Of a DNA stretch of 11,597 nt, positions 6,678 through 11,597 are shown in pieces (the first letter of the stretch is position 1; each line of letters opens with the position of its first letter). Made by a program: the position numbers and the translations under genes. A model generated the notes under the pieces. That model was given only the letters and a program-made list of their open reading frames with translations, was not told where the DNA came from and made no database searches. Origin of the DNA: CAYWOS01 sp964459985 (GTDB taxonomy: Bacteria; Bacillota; Clostridia; Christensenellales; Aristaeellaceae); contig CAYWOS010000059.1 in assembly GCA_964459985.1 (NCBI GenBank), forward strand, positions 1 through 11,597, in the 5' to 3' direction.

Positions 6678-6985
6678 GGGGGTTAAGCGGCGCGCTCGGC
6701 CGAATCGGCGCTCTGCGCGCGGCGCTGCCCCCCGCCGCGCGCAAGGCGGTGAAGGACGCGGCGGCGGCGGCGCTGGACAGCGCGCGGGAAACCGTCCCCG
6801 TGGATACGGGACGGCTGCGCGACAGCCTGCGCGCCGAAACGAAGCAACTGACCGGCACGGTATCGACATCGTGCGGATACGCGTCCGCTGTTGAAAACCT
6901 TTCGCCCTTCCTCGCGCCCGCCGCCAAGCGGGCGGATCTGACAAAGCGCTGCGCGCAGGCGCTCAAGGAGGTATTGCATGACTGA
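6674..6985 (+). CDS. HK97 gp10-like neck/tail-completion protein, 103 aa
   Basis: This is likely the HK97 gp10 family protein that joins head and tail. The diagnostic pattern is a helix with A-rich repeats (AVKDAAAAALDSARE), then VPVDTGRLRDSLR, a beta hairpin with CGYASAVE, then SPFLAPAAK and a C-terminal helix. It starts with GTG at 6674, overlapping the previous stop by four bases (GTGA). No independent ribosome-binding site is clear, so coupling is likely. Length is a little below the family norm. It overlaps the next gene by eight bases. Confidence 0.85.
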   Translation: MRGLSGALGRIGALRAALPPAARKAVKDAAAAALDSARETVPVDTGRLRDSLRAETKQLTGTVSTSCGYASAVENLSPFLAPAAKRADLTKRCAQALKEVLHD

Positions 6986-7334
6986 TCTGACAAACGACAT
7001 TCTCACGCTCCTGTCGCCGCTTGACGCGACGGTGACGGCGGAATACCCGTCCGACGCCTGCGAAATGCCCCTCGTCGCCGTCGCGCTGCGCGAGAGCGCG
7101 GTCACGGCGCGCGCCGACGGCGCGGATTATCTGGAGGAAGCGCTGTTTGGCGTGGACGTGTTCGCGACGACGGACGCGCAGGCGCGCTCGCTCGCGCGGG
7201 ACGCCGCCGCGCTGCTTGCGGCCGCCGGGTTCCGGCGCACGGGCTGCCGGCGCGGGTTTGATCAGAGCGCGCGCGTCCACAGCGTCGATATGACCTATCG
7301 CGGCGTGCTGCGCGGCGACGTGCTGTACCAGTAA
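6978..7334 (+). CDS. Tail terminator / minor tail protein, 118 aa
   Basis: This is likely the ring that ends the tail tube and docks it to the neck (lambda gpU/SPP1 gp17 class). The fold pattern is alpha-beta: N-terminal helix LTNDILTLLSPL, an EYPSD strand turn, PLVAVALRES strand, YLEEALFGVDVFATTDAQARSLARDAAALLAAAGF (strand then long helix), then C-terminal strands VHSVDMTYRGVL. It lies directly before the tail tube gene, as in related phages. AAGGAGG (6965-6971), inside the end of the previous gene, precedes ATG 6978. The role comes from position and fold pattern rather than a clear sequence signature. Confidence 0.72.
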   Translation: MTDLTNDILTLLSPLDATVTAEYPSDACEMPLVAVALRESAVTARADGADYLEEALFGVDVFATTDAQARSLARDAAALLAAAGFRRTGCRRGFDQSARVHSVDMTYRGVLRGDVLYQ

Positions 7335-7355
7335 ATATCAAAACGGGAGGAATCC

Positions 7356-7763
7356 ATGATGGCGCAAAAAGCCAACGGAACGACCCTTTCCTTTACCCAG
7401 AACGGCGCGAGCGTCGCCGTCGGCCGCCTGCGCGGCATCGGCGAAATCCGCATGGACAGCGAGGCGATCGACGTGACCACGCTGGACGGCGGCGGCGACC
7501 GCGCCTACGAACAGGGGCTGCGCGACGGCGGCGAGATCACGATCGAGGGCTTTCATGACAAAACGCAGACGGGGCAGGCGTCGCTGCGCGCGCTGTACGC
7601 GAGCGGGAGCGCCGCGCCCTTTACCGTCACTTTCCCGGACGAATCGACGGTCGCGTTCACGGCGTTCGTCAAATCCGTCTCGATGGGCGCCGCCGAGGTG
7701 GACGGCGTGGTCGGCTTTTCCGCCGTGCTGCGCGTCACGGGCGGCGTGACGGTGACGGTATGA
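7356..7763 (+). CDS. Major tail tube protein, 135 aa
   Basis: This is the repeating unit of the non-contractile tail tube. It is beta-rich with the usual layout: GTTLSFTQNG, then a strand and RLRGIGEIRMDSEAIDVTTLDG, the conserved 'G..IT.EGFHDKTQTGQASLRALY' central block, and a C-terminal GVVGFSAVLRVTGG strand typical of this family. GGGAGG (7345-7350) lies before ATG 7356. ATG 7359 is an equally usable second start, one codon in. No Ig-like C-terminal extension is present. Its stop overlaps the next start as ATGA. Confidence 0.88.
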   Translation: MMAQKANGTTLSFTQNGASVAVGRLRGIGEIRMDSEAIDVTTLDGGGDRAYEQGLRDGGEITIEGFHDKTQTGQASLRALYASGSAAPFTVTFPDESTVAFTAFVKSVSMGAAEVDGVVGFSAVLRVTGGVTVTV

Positions 7764-8065
7764 CGCGCGCGATTTCTATCGGCGGGCGCGTCGAATCGCT
7801 CGCTTTCACGGTCAACAGCGTCTGCCAGCTCGAGGAAATCACGGGAAAATCGCTCGCCGACGCGCTCTCGACAGATACCGCCGGGCTGCGCGCGCTGTTG
7901 TGGTGCGGGCTGATCGCCTCGCGCCCAGGACTGACGCTGGAAGCGGCGGGCGAGCTAATGGACGCGTACCTGCGCGCGGACGGCGATCTCGAATCGCTGT
8001 GCGGTCAGCTGACCGGGGCGCTGGAGGACGCCGGTTTTTTTCGGCGGGCGAAGCGGACGCCGTAA
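7760..8065 (+). CDS. Tail assembly chaperone, short form (lambda gpG analogue), 101 aa
   Basis: This chaperone coats the tape measure during tail assembly and is the unshifted product. The pattern VNSVCQLEEITGKSLADALSTDTAGLRALLWCGLIA followed by LTLEAAGELMDAYL and LTGALEDAGFF is typical of clostridial phage chaperones. It starts at ATG 7760, overlapping the tube stop as ATGA. The last residues after GFF (RRAKRTP) are a short tail added only when ribosomes do not shift. Its stop (8063-8065) lies in the loop of the frameshift hairpin. Confidence 0.87.
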   Translation: MTRAISIGGRVESLAFTVNSVCQLEEITGKSLADALSTDTAGLRALLWCGLIASRPGLTLEAAGELMDAYLRADGDLESLCGQLTGALEDAGFFRRAKRTP

Positions 8066-8370
8066 CGGGCACGCTTCGCGCGCGGTACATTGATTTGTTT
8101 TCGCGGGCGGCGGCGGCGGGAGTGCCCGACGCCGACCGTCTGTTCGATCTGACGCCGCGCGAGATCGCGTGGCGGCTCGAGGCGTTCAGGGCGCGCGGAC
8201 GCGAGCGGGACGAAAGCGCGTGGATGACGGCGCAATACGCCGCGCTCGCCGCGCACGCGCCCGAAAAGCTGCCGGCGCGGCCCGCGTTCTTCCGCGCGGA
8301 GCAGTCCGACATGACCGATGACGACATTAAATCGCGCCTGCTCGCGTGGGCGGGAAAGGACATTCCATGA
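7760..8370 (+). CDS. Tail assembly chaperone, frameshifted long form (lambda gpGT analogue), about 203 aa
   Basis: Slippage by -1 at the T7 run (8035-8041) joins the first 94 codons, ending AGFF, to a 109-codon extension that starts SAGEADAVTGTLRARYIDLF and ends LLAWAGKDIP. The extension is predicted helical and includes VPDADRLFDLTPREIAWRLEAF, a pattern seen in the T part of phage tail chaperones, where it recruits tail tube subunits. No start codon with a ribosome-binding site serves the extension alone, which supports expression by frameshift. Its stop overlaps the tape measure start as ATGA. The shift is read from sequence; its frequency is unknown. Confidence 0.85.
8035..8083 (+). promoter_or_regulatory. 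Programmed -1 ribosomal frameshift site
   Basis: Seven T residues (8035-8041) are in the correct phase for -1 slippage, read as GGT TTT TTT in the zero frame. After a 6-nt spacer, GCGAAGCG (8048-8055) pairs perfectly with CGCTTCGC (8072-8079). Three further pairs (8044-8046 with 8081-8083) follow beyond a G-G mismatch. The 16-nt loop contains the zero-frame TAA. Slippery site, spacing, structure and downstream open frame are all as expected for tail chaperone genes of tailed phages. Confidence 0.88.
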
Positions 8371-8924
8371 CATTAGAGGAGTTACAGGTACGCTTTACCG
8401 CCGATATCTCGCCCCTGTCCGAGCGTCTGGCGGCGCTCGGCGATATGCTGACGGCGGCGGGCGCGCGCGCTGATGAACTGGCGGCCTCCTTCCGCTCGGC
8501 GGGCGTCAGCGCGGGCGACGGGCTGGCGGGCGGCATTGCCTCGCGCAAAAACGCCGTCGTGGCGGCGGCGCGCGCTTTAGCGGCGGCGGCGACGGCCGCG
8601 CTGCGCGGCGCGCTCGCCATCCATTCGCCCTCCAGAGTAACCTTCGCGAGCGGCGCGAACTTCACCGAGGGCTTCGCGCGGGGCGTCGAGGGCGGCGCGC
8701 CGAACGTGCGCCGCGCGGTAGAGGACTTGAGCCGGACCGCTTCCTCGGCGCTCGCGCCGCTCGCGCCGGTCGCGAGTGTTCAGGCGTCCGCCGAAGCGCC
8801 GACGCTTGACCGCGTATCGCTCACCGTTCCGCTCTACATCGACGGCTACCGGCTCGGCGTGGCGGCGATCGACGGCATCAACCGCGTCAGCCGCGGCACG
8901 GGCGGCGTCGAACTGACGCTGTAA
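8367..8924 (+). CDS. Very short tape measure protein, 185 aa
   Basis: This fills the tape measure position (after the chaperone pair, before the tail tip genes) and has the two ends of such a protein. The N-terminus LEELQVRFTADISPLSERL is the usual opening. Residues 50-57 (GDGLAGGI) and 86-107, which begin HSPSRVTFASGANFTEGF, are the C-terminal 'G..NGI ... SPS+V...G..F..G' block of siphovirus tape measures. The long central helical and membrane-like region is absent: about 45 residues link the start to the C-terminal block, followed by an Ala-rich stretch (63-82). The frame is intact with ATG 8367 behind AAAGGA, overlapping the chaperone stop as ATGA. Usual tape measures run from about 600 to well over 1,000 residues. 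The rule of about 0.15 nm per residue predicts a tail of at most 28 nm. Confidence 0.78.
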   Translation: MTLEELQVRFTADISPLSERLAALGDMLTAAGARADELAASFRSAGVSAGDGLAGGIASRKNAVVAAARALAAAATAALRGALAIHSPSRVTFASGANFTEGFARGVEGGAPNVRRAVEDLSRTASSALAPLAPVASVQASAEAPTLDRVSLTVPLYIDGYRLGVAAIDGINRVSRGTGGVELTL

Positions 8925-8933
8925 GGAGAAAAA

Positions 8934-9281
8934 ATGATCAAAATCAACGATACCGCGCTGCCCTCGCCGAGCGGCCTGACGGTGACGGTGAAATCCGTGA
9001 CGGGCGCGGGCGGGCGGAACACGCTGGGCGAAACGGTGCGCGATACGCTCGCCGTCAAGCGCGCGGTCACGCTTGTCTGGAAACGCATAAATCAATCGAC
9101 GCTCGCGTCAATGCTGGCGCTGATCAACGGAAACGGCCCTTTGCAACTGACGTATCACGATCCCGCGCTGGGCGAAACGACAATCGCCTGCGTCGCCGCC
9201 GCGCGCGCCATGACCATGGAAAGGTACGACGGCGGCGCGACGGTGTGGGGCGACGTGACGATCACGCTTGAGGAGAAATGA
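8934..9281 (+). CDS. Small phage tail protein, DUF6711-like, 115 aa
   Basis: This is a beta-rich protein in the slot where distal tail proteins lie in other siphoviruses. The opening IKINDTALPSPSGLTVTVKS, then RNTLGETVRDTLAVKRAVTLVWKRIN and the closing VTITLEEK match the small clostridial phage protein family I know as DUF6711. It probably forms a ring between tube and hub, but no function is shown for the family to my knowledge. AAGGAG (8923-8928) overlaps the tape measure stop and serves ATG 8934. The family name is from memory of the pattern and should be searched. Confidence 0.68.
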   Translation: MIKINDTALPSPSGLTVTVKSVTGAGGRNTLGETVRDTLAVKRAVTLVWKRINQSTLASMLALINGNGPLQLTYHDPALGETTIACVAAARAMTMERYDGGATVWGDVTITLEEK

Positions 9282-9283
9282 CG

Positions 9284-11597
9284 ATGAGCGACTTTGACAC
9301 CCTGATCCGCGCCGGCGAAAGGCGTCCGCGCGTGACGGGCGAGATCACGTTCGCCACGGGCGAGACGGCGACGCTCACGGCGGCGGACGTGATCGGTTTC
9401 ACGGTGCACGAGGGCGTGTCGGACGGGTGGCTGCTCGGCGCGGCGATCAGCGCGAACTGCGCCGTCACGCTAAACGGCGAGGGCGGGGCGTGGCTGTACG
9501 GCGGACGAATGCGCGGGCAAAACCCGCTTCCGGGCGCGCGCGTCCGCCTGTCGCTCGGGCTGGAGGGGACGGACGAGACGCGCGATCTGTGCGCCTTTTA
9601 CGTCAGCGACGTCAGCCTGACCGAGAACGACGCGCGCGTCACGCTCACGGGCGCCGACGCGCTCGCCTCGGCGTTCGGCGAGGCCTACCGCGATGATCAA
9701 ACGTATCCCCGGACGCTCCGGCAAATCGCCTCGCACATCGCGGCGCAGGCGGGATTTGACTTTGACGCCGATTTCGTCAACGCCGACGTTTCCGTCCCGG
9801 AAGCGCCGGCGTGGGGCGACGTCTCGCTGCGCGGCGCGCTGGGCTTCGTCGCCTGCGCCGCCGCGTCCTTCGCGCGGATCAGCCGCGCGGGAGCGCTCGA
9901 GTTCGTCCCGGTCTATGATACCGCCGCGCCCTTTCTTCTGCCCGCCGCCAACACGCTCTCGCGCGTGTACGGCGAGACCGCTTTCGGCGCGCTCGCGGCG
10001 CTGGTGGTGACGCAGCGCGGCAAGTACGCCGAGCAAAACGAGCGGACATACGCGGCGGAGGGCGTGATCGCGACCAACGGCAACGCGATGCGCGCGCACG
10101 GCAATCCTCTGCTGCCTCCCGACGCCGCGCATACGGCGACGCTGGCGTCGGGCATGCTCGCCGCGCTCGGGGGCATGACGCTCACGCGCGCGCAGGTCGC
10201 CTGGCAGGGCGATCCGGCGCTGACGATCGGCCGGCGCGTCAAAATTACCGATCACGAGGGCGGCGAAACGCTCACAACCGTCACGCGCCAAAGCCTCGCC
10301 TTTGACAACGGCTTTTCCATGACGAGCGAATGCACGCTGCGCTCGGCGTTCGATACGGGCGCGATCGTCAGTCGGCAGGGCGATATCAACGCCTCGCGGC
10401 TGACGGGCGAAATCGACGGCTCGCTCGTGCGCGCCGGCACGCTCGCCGCCGACAGCCTGATCGCGGGCAGCGTGACGGCGACGCGGCTCGCGGCGGGCAG
10501 CATCGGCGCGGCGCAAATCCAGGCCAACGCCGTCACCGCCGATAAGATCGCGGGCGGCGCGGTCACGGCGGGAAAAATCGCCGCGAACGCCATTACAGCC
10601 GGCAGCGCCGCGCTCGCCGACGCGGCGGTGTCGACCGCCAAGATCGCCGACGCGGCGATCACGCGGGTCAAGATCGGGGAAGCGGCGGTCGGGGAAGCGC
10701 AGATCGACGACGCGGCCATCACCTCTGCCAAGATCGCCGATGCAGCGATCACGCGCGCGAAAATCGGCGGCGCGGCGATCGGGACGGCGCAGATCGAAAC
10801 GGGCGCGATCACCACGGCGCTGATTGGTACCGGCGCGGTCGAAACGGCGCAGATCGCGGACGGCAGCATTACCGACGCGAAGATCGTCTCGTTGACGGCG
10901 AACAAGCTGACGGCAGGGACGATCGACGCGGGCGTGATCGCGGTCAATAACCTGACCGCCGACAACATCACGACCGGCACGCTCAACGGCCAACGCATCC
11001 CCGTGCTCGGCACGGACAAGCTGGCGGACGGCGCGGTCACTGCCGACAAGGTGGCGGACGGCGCGATCACCGCCGACAAACTGGTCGCGGGCGCGGTCAC
11101 GGCGGGCAAGATCGCGGCGCAGGCGGTCACGGCCAACGAGCTTGCGGCGGGCGCGGTCACGGCGGGAAAAATGAACGTCGCCGATCTGTTCGCCAGCGAG
11201 GCGTTCACCGGCGCGCTGCATACCGATATCATTGAGAGCGGCGTCGGCTCGTCGCTCGATATCTCGGGCAATACCGCCGTGCGCCTGCGCGTGACAAGCG
11301 AGGAAGCGCGCGGCATGATCGGCAGGGGCGCGCTGGACGGCGCGGGCTTCCGGCTGGAGATCGCGTTTTCGGACGGCGCGGTGGTGACGGAGACGGGCAA
11401 GCAGACGACATGCGCGGCGAAGGTGTACAAGAACGACGCCGACGTGACCGACGCGTTCGGCGCGGGCTGCTTTGCGTGGACGCGCGATACCGGCGACGCG
11501 GAAAGCGACGCGGCGTGGAACGCCCTGCATACAGGCGTCAAAAGCATCACGCTGTCCATGCAGGACGCGACGGGAACGGCGGTGATCGCCTGCACGC
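9284..11597 (+). CDS. Tail hub and repeat-stalk fibre protein, 3' end outside window (at least 771 aa)
   Basis: This is a large tail-tip protein open to the window edge. Residues 1 to about 360 look like a hub of the gp27/prophage endopeptidase tail type: beta-rich GEITFATGETATLTAADVIGF, LYGGRMRGQNPLPGARVRLSL, FYVSDVSLTENDARVTLTGAD, a helical RTLRQIASHIAAQAGFDFD block, and VTRQSLAFDNGFSMTSECTL. No catalytic motif is visible. Residues 384-630 are about 25 ten-residue repeats (core GAVTAxKIAx), expected to form a trimeric beta-structured stalk. From about 645 comes a beta domain with AKVYKNDADVTDAFGAGCFAW, an Ig-like pattern seen in Firmicute phage tip proteins. ATG 9284 is preferred over in-frame ATG 9278 because GAGGAG (9270-9275) is 8 bases from the first but only 2 from the second. 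Confidence 0.85.
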   Translation, partial: MSDFDTLIRAGERRPRVTGEITFATGETATLTAADVIGFTVHEGVSDGWLLGAAISANCAVTLNGEGGAWLYGGRMRGQNPLPGARVRLSLGLEGTDETRDLCAFYVSDVSLTENDARVTLTGADALASAFGEAYRDDQTYPRTLRQIASHIAAQAGFDFDADFVNADVSVPEAPAWGDVSLRGALGFVACAAASFARISRAGALEFVPVYDTAAPFLLPAANTLSRVYGETAFGALAALVVTQRGKYAEQNERTYAAEGVIATNGNAMRAHGNPLLPPDAAHTATLASGMLAALGGMTLTRAQVAWQGDPALTIGRRVKITDHEGGETLTTVTRQSLAFDNGFSMTSECTLRSAFDTGAIVSRQGDINASRLTGEIDGSLVRAGTLAADSLIAGSVTATRLAAGSIGAAQIQANAVTADKIAGGAVTAGKIAANAITAGSAALADAAVSTAKIADAAITRVKIGEAAVGEAQIDDAAITSAKIADAAITRAKIGGAAIGTAQIETGAITTALIGTGAVETAQIADGSITDAKIVSLTANKLTAGTIDAGVIAVNNLTADNITTGTLNGQRIPVLGTDKLADGAVTADKVADGAITADKLVAGAVTAGKIAAQAVTANELAAGAVTAGKMNVADLFASEAFTGALHTDIIESGVGSSLDISGNTAVRLRVTSEEARGMIGRGALDGAGFRLEIAFSDGAVVTETGKQTTCAAKVYKNDADVTDAFGAGCFAWTRDTGDAESDAAWNALHTGVKSITLSMQDATGTAVIACT
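10433..11173 (+). repeat. 30-bp coding tandem repeats with a 90-bp higher-order unit
   Basis: The fibre stalk is encoded by degenerate 30-bp units giving a ten-residue repeat (such as IADAAITRAK and VADGAITADK). A higher-order 90-bp unit is visible: AAGATCGCCGA at 10640 recurs at 10730 with closely similar following sequence, giving two matching 30-residue blocks. A less regular section (about 10920-11010) divides the array, and a second run of GAVTAxK units follows to 11173. Such arrays can change length by recombination. Confidence 0.85.

Larger units (their letters stand above)
1488..11597 (+). mobile_element. Phage-derived packaging, head and tail gene cluster (prophage, domesticated prophage or gene-transfer-agent-like), right end outside window
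   Basis: There is a continuous single-strand run of terminase, portal, scaffold, coat, connectors, tail tube, chaperones, tape measure and hub/fibre genes. This order is standard for siphovirus-type late operons. No integrase, repressor, replication, lysis or tRNA attachment site is visible inside the window. No frame is broken. The left border is the hemZ terminator; the right border is not seen. Base composition is similar to hemZ, so there is no obvious sign of recent arrival. Confidence 0.85.

Noticed and set aside
8063..8370. Reading the end of the tail chaperone as a frameshift mutation or separate gene
   Set aside because: The T7 slippery run in correct phase, the spacer and hairpin, and the chaperone position make programmed -1 frameshifting far more likely than a mutation; no independent start with a ribosome-binding site exists for the second frame.
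9470..11530. Long minus-strand open frame of about 686 codons opposite the fibre gene, and another of about 447 codons at 10252-11595
   Set aside because: Both are antisense to a clear tail protein. They arise from repeat structure and GC-rich codons, have compositionally odd products (Arg/Ala/Asp or Ser/Ala/Pro-rich) and no ribosome-binding site or family resemblance.
1..11597. CRISPR array, tRNA, rRNA, insertion sequence or transposase
   Set aside because: I saw no regular repeat-spacer arrangement, cloverleaf, rRNA sequence, terminal inverted repeats or transposase motifs; the only tandem repeats are the protein-coding fibre units.

Overview
The window is roughly two-thirds G+C by eye. 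Every supported gene lies on the + strand, most behind strong Shine-Dalgarno sites of the GGAGG type. It looks like chromosomal DNA of a high-GC Firmicute (class Clostridia is likely). The evidence is a HemZ-type radical SAM protein, which is typical of Bacilli and Clostridia, the strong ribosome-binding sites, and phage genes of the families common in clostridial prophages. I cannot name a genus.

Bases 1-1436 hold the nearly complete 3' part of hemZ, closed by a clear intrinsic terminator (1451-1487). After it come an extended -10 promoter (about 1512-1520), a leader of about 115 nt with a second terminator-like hairpin (1567-1613), and a dense late operon of a tailed phage that runs off the right edge. 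The operon order is: small terminase, large terminase, SPP1-type portal, DUF4355-type scaffold, P22-fold coat protein, gp6-like connector, head-closure protein, HK97 gp10-like protein, tail terminator, tail tube, tail assembly chaperone with a -1 frameshift product, a very short tape measure, a DUF6711-like tail protein, and a hub/fibre protein with a long 10-residue repeat stalk. Most neighbouring genes overlap by 1-8 bases or are separated by a few bases, so the set is probably translated from one transcript.

The parts fit together. Terminase pumps DNA through the portal into a shell built from coat and scaffold, and no protease is needed for a P22-type coat. The connectors close the neck. 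Tube, chaperones, tape measure and hub build a siphovirus-like tail.

Three things are unusual. The tape measure is about 185 residues, which predicts a tail of at most about 28 nm. The small terminase is about 70 residues and shows no DNA-binding helix-turn-helix region. The terminase abuts hemZ with no integrase, repressor or replication genes between them. All reading frames visible here are nonetheless intact. Together these suggest a domesticated, gene-transfer-agent-like or other short-tailed particle locus rather than an ordinary prophage. This is an inference, and the unseen right-hand flank could overturn it. The -1 frameshift site (slippery T7, 6-nt spacer, hairpin with the zero-frame stop codon in its loop) is the best-supported regulatory element.
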